Below, piece after piece: positions 43,801 to 52,606 of a DNA stretch of 64,000 nt (positions are counted from its first letter, which is position 1; every line of letters begins with the position of its first letter). Made by a program: the position numbers and the translations under genes. Below the pieces are notes generated by a model. That model was not told where the DNA came from and searched no databases. It saw nothing but the letters and a program-made list of their open reading frames with translations. Source of the stretch: Toxonevra muliebris (Eukaryota > Arthropoda > Insecta > Diptera > Pallopteridae); contig OY829326.1 of assembly GCA_963691655.1 (NCBI GenBank), forward strand, positions 53,561,776 through 53,625,775. Direction: 5' to 3'.

Positions 43801-46800
43801 ATATATTGCAAAAAATTACAAAATATGAATGTCTTGATTTAACTGTGGGCTTCCTTCGTACTCATAAAACCAAGCTTCATCGCGTGTTACGATTTTATTA
43901 ACCAATTGGCCTCAAAAATACATTTATAAGTTTTTTCCAAAAGTAATCACTGTTTAACATTTCTACATATACTGAATTTAAAATTGGTTTTAGATTATTT
44001 GAAAATATTATATTTCATCTGAATTAAAGGGCAGGTGAACAGACATACTTTTTTAGGAGGCGGTTTTGAAAATCAATAAAAAATATTAAAATTAATTATT
44101 TCCCATTTGAAATGAGAAATTCACCTAGATAAAATAACAAATTTAATGTAGAATATTTTACACATTTCGCTGTCTTTAACTTATAACAACTTCTAAAATA
44201 TTGTATTAAGTACGTGTGATTCCAGTAGAAATATTTTTATTTTTTTTTTTAACACCTGGTTACCTTATTTTTCGAGGTAAACCATAAAATATTACAACCT
44301 CTAAAATTCAGAAACAAATCTATTATTAGTGTAACTACAATTTTATTCCAGGAGATACAGAAGTGCTAAAGAGCTTGACGAGTAAGTTAGCCAAAAATTA
44401 TCAGATTTAAAATCGGTTAAGCCAATTTTTTAAAATTCGCTCATTGAACAAAGCATTGAACTCATCGTTGTAAAAATCATTGCTTAAGCAGGAGTAAATA
44501 ACAAATGAGAGAGGGAGAAGACATGAGTAGCGGCATTTCTCAGAATTATCTAACGAATTATCTGCATACACAAATAACAAAACAAACACCAAGATGTAGT
44601 TTGGTTCTCTTTTGATATTTGTTTTTCTTAAAGAGATTTCTTCCGCAAAAAATAGCTCCAGTTACTGGGGCCTTTCCGACTAGTATCTTTTGTTTTTTTA
44701 AGTACTTACTAAAATGGTTTTTATGACATATGAAAGCTGTGTTTTAAAAATTTTCTAAATTGCATTATGGCATCTAGTATCGGGCCTCCATTCTTACCGA
44801 TCTTCCTGACATTTTAAATGAAATATCATAATATTATTACAAATCGTCGATCAACTTTGGATTTTTCAAAAACTAATAAAATACCATCAACTTAGCAAAC
44901 TTATGTCTGGTTTTCACTATGTCAAATTCAATCAAATTTTGCCAGCATGTTGGCAAATATGACATAGTGAAAACCAAGCATTAGCTTATTAATCCCCACG
45001 TACTTATAATTCAATTACGTTCGTGACTTTGAATCTTTGGCGTAGGATTTTGTTGTGAATTTCACCCTAAAAAGAAACTGTAACATGGAGTTAATTACTA
45101 TGTTGCACGAATATAATATTACCTTGTATTACGCTATGTATGTAGGTACTCTGCATAGGTGCGATTTCTGAAAGAATCCAATAAAAATATTTCCACGAAT
45201 TTCTCATTTAAATTTTTTTTTATTCATTATTCTTTCAGAATTTTTTGTTTTGGTTTATAGGCTATTGGAGAAACTAGATACCTAGATACAAAAAATATTC
45301 TCTAAAAGCAAAAATAAAATAGCACAATGACACATGTACCCTCTAATACATACACACACACAATAAAAGAACAGTCTATGCTGCATAGATAACCGCAACA
45401 ATAGTGCATAAAATTTTTAAATTGCTTTATTAAATATGAACAAAAGAAAAACTTTTAAGTATCGTTTTGACCAAGAGATTTTGGTTTTTGGTATTTTTCC
45501 CAGTTGCGCACAATTGCTTTTCTTTCTTCCTAGCCAAATACTAAAAAGAAACACATATATTTTCGTTTGCGAAGTACTGGAAAGTGCAGCAAACTTTTTT
45601 GCTTTTGTTGCTTGTTGCATGCTAAAACTTATTTACTATATTAGAATACTATATATAGTATGCAGTATGTAGAAGCAACAAAATGTGTAAAAGCACACGA
45701 ACATTAATTTTCACTTTTAAAACAATTTTATGAACGATCTAATTGCAACATTATTCATAAATAATGAACTCATTTCGGGTTTATAATATTTTATGTTATG
45801 ACTGGTAGACATTATTGCAATTTGCAGTAGTACGACCACAAGTATAGCGTAATTTGTTTGCTGAAATTAACAAACATTAGTTGCTTTGGATTAGGTCATA
45901 AAAAAAAACATATTTTGAACTTGCACTTGTAATTTTAAAATTTATTTTTTCATTGTACATATGCTTGAATGTGGAAACTTTGAATATTAAATAAACTAAT
46001 ATAAAATATTTTTTGTTTGTTTAAATATAAATATTATTATATTTTTACGATCTTTTCTTTGCAGAGGGTCTTCCGTTTGTACCCCATATTTGCTATGTCG
46101 GCGAGAAGGTGTACACAGCTTCAGTAGGCTCATGCTTCTTTTATGAAGAAGTTAAGGAATGTTGCTGTTCGCCAGCGTTGGCAAAACAATGTAAGTAATG
46201 CTTCGAAATGGATTTATAAAGTGTATAGGATTCTATTTTCCTGTTCTGTATATTAGAAACGGATTTAAAGTTACAATTCTGTGGTCACAAGGCATAACAG
46301 CATAAGTCAGTTTTTTGAATTTTACACGAGAGCACTTCAAAGATTCAAATGCTAATAGAAATCAATTTGAGTTGTGCTATTTTTCCTTTAATATCTCGTA
46401 AACCACTGAAACGATATTCAAAAAATAAAATTTTGACACAATCGGAAAAAATGAAATCGGATATGAAGATTTCAATTATAATAATAACTCAAATTCGACA
46501 AAACTCGAGTTGTGCTGTTATGCCTTGTGACCACAGAATTTTTATCGAGTTTTAAAATTTAAATCAAAATTCGTTTTAGTACGTTGAATTTCTATGGATA
46601 GAATTCTGCGATATAATTCGAGAGTAAAGCATTTTAATATTTTTTGGATGGGACTAGCAATGGTAAACCTCTAAGTGAAGTACAAATTCTATGATAACCT
46701 GGCCACACTGACCGTGGTGGCCATATTTTACTCTCCCGCTCTCTCTTTCTCTCAATATTTCGTTTCATATTGATGCCTATAACGTAACCGTGACAGAGAT

Positions 46801-49800
46801 GATAAATGGATTTTTCGATTTTGTACCAAATATATAAAATATACCAAAAATTTTAAATGATCTATCACCGGAAAGTTCTAAGTATGCCCTACTATAGAAC
46901 AGCCACTCTAACCTCACCTATCACCGCGAATGGTAAGATAGGCTCAGCTACAAAACAACTGAGTCTTATCTCAAGCCTTTTTGCTGTTTGGATTGCTGAA
47001 TCTACCGGCGAATCAAAGAAATAAATTCGTTTAGCTTTGGTTATTTGGTATTTGGGCAATTCACAAGGTATCTTATTTGGTATCGTATCCTCTAATTTGT
47101 CATAAATTCTCTAATTTTTCATATAAAATTAAGTATGACAGCTTGTGAATCGGCCAATCGTTCTTCAGCAAGCAATTAATTACATATGACGCCCTTTTAC
47201 CTTTGCTGTAGCCACAGATATTTCTGTATTCGGAAGTAGATATGTAAAAAGAAAGAATTTTACCGGTTCAGTGTTTTTCGGTCAAATCCGTAATAATTTT
47301 TTTGTTTTGTTAACGAACACTTGCTGCCGAAAAGCAATCGTTTCCGAATCAAACGACGACAAGGTCATCGTAATTTAAAATAACAAAACTGCTGACGCAA
47401 AGATTTCGTGAGAGGTCTTTTGAAGCATTTCGAAAAGAAGAAGAAGAATATTGTAGAGCAGGGCAGTATAAAAAAGCGAAAGAACTGCTAACGCAAAGAT
47501 CTCATGAGAGGTCTTTCGAAGCACACCATAAGAAGCGTAAAACGGAGTGCTTTTTTCTAATGACATGCAATGTTAAAAATGTAATGGTCTGTCATACGGA
47601 GAGGAAGCGCCTACAGCTGACTTGTCAGAACTTCGAAAGGGCCTTTGGAGTGCTTTTTTTTCCCGTGGGGTTGTTTTGCTATTATTGTTGTTGTGTTTCT
47701 CTCAAATGCAACTCTTTGTTTTATTTTGTTTGTACAAAAGATGTTGTTGTTTTTGTTTCAAATCAATTACCTACCATAAGAATGAGCGAATGCTTCTTGG
47801 TTAACGGAACACCTTAGTATATTTGTTGTTGTTTCTCTCTATTCTTTTCTTCTATTAATACTTTCCAGAAACTCGGATGAATTGGAACCTGAAGTACCTT
47901 AAACCATTTAAATTTAATTACATCTTTTTAAATTTATATTTGTTTAGGCGACGAGTTTAGTATAAAAAACCCAAATGATTTCTTCGATAATAATCACAAT
48001 AATCGATTTCAATTTATAGATTATTATTTTTCGGGTAAAAGTATAATGTTGTTTTACGAATTTTATGCAAAATTATGAACAAATTCTGTGTTTTAATTTT
48101 CTATGAGTTTTACATGCACAGTATTTTTTGATTAACAATCGTAAGTATAGATAGATAATTTTATTTTATTTCAGTTTAAAGTTCTTTATATAGTTCAATC
48201 TCTCACTTTAGATTAGTTTTTTATATAGTTCAATTTTCCACTTCAGATTAGAGTTTAAATTCCATTCCATTCGTGTGTAAACATAACTCATGAATGGAAA
48301 CGAAAAGCTCAGCCTTGGCCCTACAGGGGCTGTAGTGCCATAATAGTAGTAGTAGATAGTTTAAATTTATGTATCGTATTTTTACTTCTAGATTTAAGTA
48401 TTTTAAGTTTAATATATGATTAGATTCAACTTTATTCAATATGTTTTATTCCTAATATTTGATTTTTTCTTGTTTTAATTATTTTTCTTAAATAGTTATA
48501 TGTATATATTCGAATTATAGAGATTTTTTGGTTCCGGTATACTTCGTATACTTTTATGAAGAAATTAATTTGTTAATTTCCTTTTGGTGGTTGGGACTTG
48601 CTCCAATGTGTAGTTGTCGTCTCTTCAATTGTTCGTGCGAATCTGACGATATATGAGTTTTGATGATTACCTATTCACCACGACTTATAGCGGTTAAATC
48701 TAGTTGTGTAGTTAAAAAAAAGAGAAGATTTGGGACAGTCCCTGTTTACACTGCGTGTAAATAATATATTTGTCTTTTTTTTTCAAATTAAAAAATGGAA
48801 TTTTCTAGTTTTTTCTTTGGTAAAAATATTAATTTTATAAGATATTTTTTCATTATATTGAAAATGACCAAAAATTACTCATTAATGAGTAATGAGTAAT
48901 GAGTAAGGCCTCAATTAAAAAACTACAATCACTTCATCTTAACGTAAGTCAAATTATAAAAAATTTTCCAAAATTTGATACAGATTTTGATTAGTTAAGC
49001 AGACGGTCGGAAGTATCCTGATCCGTCTGATCTTATCGATGGTTTAATAACGATTCTGTGCTTTTTCGAAAACTTAAGCAAAGTATAGAAAACAAAACAA
49101 TCTCGTGAATATTTTAGGGTCTTAACAATTAAAATAGATTTATTTAGGTTGAATATATACAAATATGAAAAGAACACATTAATATTTTAAATAAATATTC
49201 AAAACATATTGTTCATTAACAAGTCAATGTAAATTAAAATTTAAGTGCAAAAATCATAAAATTTTATTTACATTTTCTTTATGCTAATTCCGACTATATA
49301 AACAAATAATAACTACACATGATGAATAAATAAAAAAAAAATAAAAATAAAATTCAAGTTTAAATCATAAACTATTTTAATTTTTTAGTAGCAACTTTAC
49401 AATCAAAAAGAAAATAGGAAAATAAACAAAATTAACAAACAAATAAATCCTAAACAATTAGCAAGAATATGTTCAATAATTTCATAATCATCTTCAGTGC
49501 AATACTTAAAAAATTTGGGAGAAAATAAATATGCAATTTTTTACACTCAGGTAAAAAAAAATACTATAACTAATATTAATTTAATACAAAAGCAAATGTT
49601 TATGTATAAAATTTTTAATTTATCATATAAATTTGTTTACTTAAATGAAGTTATTTGCTCTGAAAATTTATAATCATACCTCATTAATTTTGTATGCTAG
49701 GGGAATGTGGGACTACTTCAGCATGGCCTGTGCCACCAGATGAGTCTCTATTGGGGAGTATAATAATATTTTTATTGAGTCTCAATACGATAGATAGTTT

Positions 49801-50763
49801 GTTATTCTAGTGGGCGGAATATTTACAATCAACATCATAAACAAAAAAAGAAAAAAAAAAAAACTTTAGTGGAAAAATGAAATATACCATGAAATTTTTA
49901 TTTACATTTATACTCTATATTTATAGTATTTTATAGTAACACACATTTTCTTCTGTTGTTTAATAAATTTTTGCTTTGTTTTAATTTTTGCATTTGTTGT
50001 ACTATGCCGCTGTGAGATTTTCCATGCAGATTTTATTTGAAGTACACTGCAAACTTTTATTTATTTTCAGAATACTTAATCGATTTTAAAAAGAGTCTTT
50101 AGATCTTTTGCAATTTTCAGGCTATTGGAAAGTACATCATTTACAGTTATCGAGACAAAGAACCCTCGCATTAAACATGTTTTAAGAATCATTTCTTTAG
50201 ACCATTAAATCATACATATGTGCTGAAAATTAGTTCCAATAACCTCAGAAAACAAGCAGGTCGTTCGTGTAGTAGCCTAATAAAATTTGTTTGTCCGAAC
50301 TGCCCAAAAGCGCTTTAAAATAAATAGCGAAGGGACGACGGGCAAAAAAAGTTACTTATAATTTTAAGACTAAAGAAATAAAATTGGTTGGAGCAAAACC
50401 TACTAACTTAGGTTAGCTATGCAAAGATTACCATTTAATATATCACTTCTTTGAAGAAAGCATTCATAAACATTTTTAAACTTGGAGGTTTTTTTGTGGA
50501 CGACTGTACAGCTAAATTTTCCTAAATTTAATACAAACAAATTTCCAATCAACTTTTATATATTTGATTGGCTATTGTGGACTTTTTATAACTTACATTT
50601 TAAAAATTATTCTTAAATTTTATGTTCTCTTATTTTTCTTTTAGGGCGTCACATATCTGGAGCCCCTTCTACCCAAAAAATCAGCAATTCATTATACTTA
50701 ATAAGTTTGGCGCTGCTGATTCTTTACGTTGCTGGTGAGAAGTTAAGAAGCGTTAGCGTTTAG
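25751..50763 (+). CDS. Unrecognised cysteine-rich protein with hydrophobic N- and C-terminal segments
   Basis: Four firm exons: 25599-26297 (CDS from 25751 or later), 28336-28452, 46065-46190 and 50645-50763 (stop TAG). All joins are GT-AG and phase 1. Three candidate short exons and an alternative last exon are listed separately; with all short exons the product is 352 aa. Residues 1-107 are Asn/Thr/Lys-rich low complexity with a basic patch (KKRAYVKRRK). Residues 108-121 are hydrophobic (FMTLFTIGLLFVWM): a signal anchor, or a signal peptide if Met109 is the start. A Cys-rich region follows (CAAPQSCILC, SCRSISCSPKVMKYC, HCWC, ECCC), then SLYLISLALLILYVAG near the C-terminus with the short tail EKLRSVSV. 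This suggests a disulfide-bonded extracellular domain held by a TM helix or GPI signal. I recognise no family. The introns are large (2.0, 17.6 and 4.5 kb as drawn). Confidence 0.8.
26657..28174. mobile_element. Tc1-type transposon, about 1.52 kb, with IR/DR ends
   Basis: The terminal repeats begin CACTTGTGGwCA and match at 23 of 26 positions (26657-26682 versus inverted 28149-28174). TA is present on each side (26655-26656 and 28175-28176). A second direct-repeat copy lies inside each end (about 26858-26875 and 27954-27975), roughly 200 bp from the terminus, giving the four-repeat IR/DR architecture known from several Tc1 families. It carries a dead transposase on the minus strand and sits in the first coding intron of the cysteine-rich gene. 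Confidence 0.88.
26920..27834 (-). pseudogene. Tc1-type transposase, inactivated
   Basis: The minus strand starts MGKNKSFIWKSFQSHG near 27834 and includes a DNA-binding-like stretch (ISAKTISKRLNEK). The C-terminal part near 27000-27100 reads LWAIMQEE-stop-NQITAAQCSGTSRRDVRKL, which matches the Tc1 C-terminal pattern LW..IQEEWN.I....C..L..S.RRR. The stop at the expected Trp and others in the middle third show that it is non-functional. Confidence 0.7.
28995..29135 (-). mobile_element. SINE copy with GGGCTGTTGTGCCATAA end and GAAA tail
   Basis: On the minus strand the body CATTCGGATTCGGC...AAACTGTAGGTCCC is followed by CTATGGGCTGTTGTGCCATAAG and a (AAGA)n tail. The same body occurs on the plus strand near 30955-30990, and the same 3' end near 48335. 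Confidence 0.6.
29408..30530. mobile_element. DNA element with inverted ends TCACACATTTC
   Basis: The left end CAGGACCGTCACACATTTCA and the right end (inverted) TAGGCCTTTCACACATTTCA agree at most positions. A nested inverted pair around CTTACTTGTCA lies inside (about 30030-30060 and 30380-30400). No target duplication or transposase was found. Confidence 0.5.
30950..31095 (+). mobile_element. tRNA-derived SINE with intact box A/B-like sequences
   Basis: The tRNA-like core about 30997-31060 has GTGGTCTAGTGG (box A-like), an anticodon-type stem CCAGA/TCTGG with an 8-nt loop, and a perfect T-arm CCGAG-TTCGATT-CTCGG (box B). The acceptor stem does not pair, so it is not a functional tRNA. Upstream is the SINE body segment CGTTCGGAATCGGC...AAACTGTAGGTCC, and downstream a pyrimidine-rich (TTTC)n stretch. 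Confidence 0.6.
31951..31983 (+). CDS. Candidate 33-nt microexon of the cysteine-rich gene
   Basis: A long T tract and TTTAAAG precede the exon, and CTGA/GTAAAC follows it. It is 33 nt, enters and leaves in phase 1, and would insert V-IYDELSDSAL between the exons at 28452 and 44352 or 46065. A stronger donor (CTG/GTAAGG at 32001) would give a 50-nt exon that breaks the frame to any known downstream exon. Inference from splice signals and frame only. Confidence 0.42.
32390..32960. repeat. Satellite-like array: three direct units of about 150 bp plus one inverted unit
   Basis: Each unit contains AAATCGGTAGGTCTATAGAT, then GGCGCtcCAGTACAAGG, with variations. Direct units carry ACAAGG at about 32470, 32620 and 32770. 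A fourth unit near 32885-32960 is inverted (TTGTACTGGAACGCCATCTA...CGATTTTGTTGAAATTTTGT). A 17-G run follows at 33033-33049. Confidence 0.75.
33033..33049 (+). repeat. Poly-G tract
   Basis: Seventeen consecutive G after TTTTATGT. Confidence 0.9.
33050..34228. other. Intronic non-coding DNA
   Basis: AT-rich with several poly-T runs. I see no exon or repeat. Confidence 0.35.
34229..35235. mobile_element. hAT-like element ends, about 1 kb, with a nested LINE relic
   Basis: The left end CAGAGACGGATACAAGGGG and right end (inverted) CAGTGGCGGATACAGGAAAC share a GGATACA core followed by G-rich sequence, as in CAGTGGCGGATyCAGGGGG hAT ends. The flanks TGTTTT and TGTTTT fit a partial 8-bp duplication. 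The interior includes a jockey-like fragment at 34565-34800, and a C run occupies 35194-35204. Confidence 0.55.
34565..34800 (+). pseudogene. jockey-like non-LTR reverse transcriptase relic, internally deleted
   Basis: In order, the plus strand reads HKHGTPEQYRQ, then (frameshift) RKKYCSAIFLDSQEAFEKVWHDN, then (frameshift) YPDDTAILSS. These match the jockey-type RHGHGTPQQ region, RT motif A (FLDVSxAFDxVWH) and the catalytic YADDTAI box. The spacing from motif A to the DD box is only about 30 codons, so most of the palm between them is deleted. Confidence 0.75.
35236..36731. other. Intronic DNA, unidentified
   Basis: Short open frames at 36066-36290 (plus) and 36387-36641 (minus) look slightly coding-like (KWTPNCEKLW, PENPFVGSVF) but match no family I recognise. 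They may be transposon remnants linked to the element that follows. Confidence 0.3.
36732..37946. mobile_element. DNA element with terminal and subterminal GTCAGGGT motifs
   Basis: The left end AAAATTAGTAGGGGAAATGT and the right end (inverted) CAAAATTAGGAGAATGTCGT are followed by TCAGGGTT. The motif TCAGGGTyGGAGCA recurs at about 36755, 36932 (degenerate) and 36959, and inverted near 37576, 37905 and 37922. Such clustered subterminal motifs are typical transposase-binding arrays. No transposase is recognised. Confidence 0.6.
37947..39998. other. Intronic non-coding DNA with a (GA)n run
   Basis: (GA)n at about 39818-39842 and a TTTC-rich run near 39470-39495. No exon with paired splice sites was found. 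Confidence 0.35.
39999..40296. mobile_element. MITE with ends (C/T)AGTGTGGCCAACT
   Basis: The left end TAGTGTGGCCAACTTTTG and the right end (inverted) CAGTGTGGCCAACTCAG extend into matching TTCAAAATCCGCTAAA-type blocks. The flanks AGTTTCTC and CCTTTCTC agree at 6 of 8 positions. Length 298 bp. A pogo-like scrap (CAGTAGAATCACGATAATTA) lies inside at about 40121. Confidence 0.7.
40730..41097. mobile_element. MITE with ends GGACTACAGTT
   Basis: The left end GGACTACAGTTTCCCATCT and the right end (inverted) GGACTACAGTTCCTCATGTG flank 368 bp without coding capacity. Confidence 0.6.
41098..43284. other. Intronic non-coding DNA
   Basis: Very AT-rich. Overlapping open frames at 41245-41654 on both strands lack any domain and reflect composition. 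No splice-bounded exon was found. Confidence 0.35.
43285..43600 (+). pseudogene. LINE reverse transcriptase relic with a 71-bp tandem duplication
   Basis: The plus strand around 43376-43440 reads MAEVVDAVKICKNKPLGLDNI, like the upstream RT block xAIxxLKNNKAPGxDGI. Directly after, a 71-bp unit (GGCAATATTTCAGAGTGCAA...) is repeated at 43455 and 43526 with a few differences. No other RT motif remains. Confidence 0.5.
43843..43910 (-). pseudogene. mariner transposase fragment
   Basis: The minus strand reads NKIVTRDEAWFYEYEGSPQ, matching the mariner first-Asp motif VTGDExWVYxYDxETKxQ. It is only about 70 bp and has no ends. It is distinct in sequence from the relic at 16 kb. Confidence 0.55.
44352..44381 (+). 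CDS. Candidate 30-nt microexon of the cysteine-rich gene
   Basis: The acceptor TTTTATTCCAG and the donor GACGA/GTAAGTT are both strong. The exon is exactly 30 nt and phase 1 at both ends, contributing DTEVLKSLT plus junction codons, and it joins in frame to the exon at 46065 (K-GLPFVPH). After the 31951 microexon the reading is SDSAL-R-DTEVLKSLT-K. Proposed from sequence signals alone. Confidence 0.52.
44904..44980. mobile_element. Complete 77-bp PIF/Harbinger-type hairpin MITE
   Basis: TGTCTGGTTTTCACTATGTC at the left and GACATAGTGAAAACCAAGCA at the right form an almost continuous hairpin. The 3-bp TTA lies on both sides (44901-44903 and 44981-44983), as expected for PIF/Harbinger insertions. 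A related half copy is at 13275. Confidence 0.75.
46275..46540. mobile_element. MITE with 24-bp inverted ends
   Basis: AATTCTGTGGTCACAAGGCA followed by TAACAGCA at the left is repeated inverted at the right (TGCTGTTATGCC...CACAGAATT). The element is 266 bp without an ORF, in the intron after the exon ending 46190. Confidence 0.7.
47386..47525 (+). repeat. Direct repeat of about 40 bp, period about 100 bp
   Basis: CGCAAAGATTTCGTGAGAGG and, 100 bp later, CGCAAAGATCTCATGAGAGG, each followed by TCTTTyGAAGCA. Confidence 0.7.
47948..48034 (+). CDS. Candidate 87-nt exon of the cysteine-rich gene
   Basis: The acceptor TATTTGTTTAG and the donor TCGG/GTAAAA bound a fully open 87-nt block in phase 1-1. 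Joined to the exon ending at 46190 it adds C-DEFSIKNPNDFFD and continues with RFQFIDYYFS before the last exon. The junction codon supplies one more Cys, making 14 Cys from residue 131 onward when the 50645 last exon is used. It could be constitutive or alternative. Confidence 0.58.
48250..48365 (+). mobile_element. SINE copy with GGGGCTGTAGTGCCATAA end and (TAG)n tail
   Basis: The body CCATTCGTGTGTAAACATAA...CGAAAAGCTCAGCC matches 3568-3640. The 3' end GGGGCTGTAGTGCCATAA plus (TAG)n matches the end of the copy at 28995. Confidence 0.6.
48366..49700. other. Intronic non-coding DNA
   Basis: Extremely AT-rich. It includes three tandem copies of an ATTAATGAGTA-type unit near 48875-48905. No exon was seen. 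Confidence 0.35.
49701..49810 (+). CDS. Candidate alternative last exon with a GPI-like hydrophobic tail
   Basis: The acceptor TTTTGTATGCTAG is followed by a phase-1 open frame: ECGTTSAWPVPPDES, then LLGSIIIFLLSLNTIDSLLF and stop TAG (49808-49810). A Ser/Gly-containing spacer, a hydrophobic segment and no charged cytosolic tail resemble a GPI-attachment signal. It accepts the same phase as the 50645 exon, so the two would be mutually exclusive last exons. AATAAA follows at 49962. Total protein with all short exons is 349 aa. Splice- and frame-based inference. Confidence 0.55.
49962..49967 (+). terminator. AATAAA polyadenylation signal for the 49701 last exon
   Basis: AATAAA about 150 nt downstream of the stop at 49810. 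In AT-rich DNA this motif alone is weak evidence. Confidence 0.4.
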
Positions 50764-50925
50764 ATCTATATGTATATTCTAGTTATAAGCGAAAACGAGT
50801 ATAAATATTATTTTAAATGTTTTAAATCAAAATGTGAGTGTTTTTTTTTAGTCATATCCATAAAGTTACATATATGCATACAAAATACTAATTGATATAT
50901 TGTGTATTGAGTGTTTATTTGTAGA

Positions 50926-50931
50926 AATAAA
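50926..50931 (+). terminator. AATAAA polyadenylation signal for the 50645 last exon
   Basis: AATAAA 163 nt downstream of the stop at 50763, preceded by TTTATTTGTAG. Confidence 0.5.
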
Positions 50932-51175
50932 AATATTCAAAATTATTAACTGATTTTAACTGGAAAGAAGTTTTTTAAATTGCCTATAAAGCTCATAGAT
51001 ATTAAGTTGTCATAATGCTTCACTTGGGCAAGTACTGAATGTAATTTGTACTTCATTTACACAAAGTTCGATCGAAATTCTGAAATAGGAATCTATAAAA
51101 ATCCGTTTACTGAAAAACTTAAAAATGCAATGATTTTGTTTCCAAACTCGATTGAAATTAGAATTAGAAATTCTT

Positions 51176-51830
51176 TTATTTCTCGCCATCATTTTCTGCA
51201 TCGCTGCTGTATCGCAAAAAGTTATCCTCTTCAATTTCATCCTCTGCAATGAGTTCATCCTTATCATACTCATCAAAGTCCTCTTTAGCGACCTTTGGTA
51301 AATGTAGTTTATATGGAATTTATACAAAAAAATCGGAAAACAGAACTTTATAATTATCGTTAGTTTATCTAGAAGTGGTTATATGTACGTCAATGACATG
51401 TTTTAGAAAGTTGTTTGGCATAATGAAAGAAATAAAAAAAAATTAATATCACGTACATTTTATTACCTCATTAGCCAAAAATTCCGTAAAAATAAGAATT
51501 TTTGATGTTTTTTGCAACAAAGCGCATCCTAGCGGCCGTTATTGGTAAAAAATAAATTGCAGATTCTGATTCCTCGTACCCGAGAACCCCCAGAAAGACC
51601 ATTTGATGGTAAAAATATTTGCATTTAAATGATACTACTTCGACGCGACCATAGACTAAAGCAGCAACTACAAAATGAAAAAAAAAAAATGCTTGAAATG
51701 GCCAACTTGGGAAAACTGAGAAATTACTTATCTATTTCCTACCCAAGCTTTGAGAAAACTTGGTTTCATCAATTCCCCAGCCCAATGCGTACAGTGTTAT
51801 ATAAGGACTGCGCCGAATAAAATTGTCCGA
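51176..51830. pseudogene. Coding-like patches of unknown identity
   Basis: On the minus strand 51294-51176 reads VAKEDFDEYDKDELIAEDE and continues acidic to SSDAENDGEK-stop. An upstream segment 51535-51476 ends LIFTEFLANE before GTAATA and could splice to it in phase 0. On the plus strand 51562-51820 reads LIPRTREPPERPFDG, one in-frame TAA, then RRDHRLKQQLQNEKKKMLEM through to a stop. The two strands overlap, so at most one reading is real there. I recognise neither. It could be a small gene, convergent exons or a decayed copy. Confidence 0.3.
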
Positions 51831-52606
51831 AATTGACGTAGTCAAGCGCACAAAACCACTAAAAGTTTATCAAGTATCACAAAAATCACTAAAAGTTTAT
51901 CTAGGAAATTAAAGATTATACTCGGCGGAATTATTTCGTAGTCTTTATGTCTCACAGGCAACAAGAGGACAATATTTGCACGATACCAATTTTTTCAAAT
52001 GTTTACATTTTAGACAAAAATAATTTCACCATTCAACCAATTCAAATACATTGATTTTTATTTAAAAATAAATTAGGTATTTTCACTTTTTAACTTGTTT
52101 TATTTACTCTTAAAAAATAGATATGGTACAGCATGTAAAATACATTATATTCACATATTATATATGCATGTGTATGTATAGTAAATATAAATATTGTACA
52201 TGATAAATATGAAACATTAAACATAAACTTAACTTATTTTATATGATATTGTAAAGACAAATGAGTAGATGCAAACATTTAAATATTAATTAAGAAACAA
52301 CAGTTTCCTAATATTCTAATATCATTTTTAGTTCATATATACGTAAAAAAATCTACGCATATTTTACCTTAACATTGAGTGTATTTTAGACTTAAATTTA
52401 ATCAAAATTATTGCAAATAATTACTTGTTTTTTTCCTAATAATAAATGAATTGAACATGCTTTAAAACAGATATGGCATTCGACAGGGCATAAAAAAATG
52501 CACGCTACATAAATAAATAAAAAAAGAATTACAACGATACTAAACCAAAAGTTTAGTAAGTCTTTGTTTAGATTAAAAAAAATCGAAACGATGAATGCTT
52601 GCATCT
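51831..52606. other. Intergenic DNA, Cut8 3' flank
   Basis: AT-rich. TTTATT on the plus strand (AATAAA on the minus) occurs at about 52049 and could end the Cut8 transcript. A near-direct repeat of CACTAAAAGTTTATC lies at 51857 and 51887. Confidence 0.35.
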
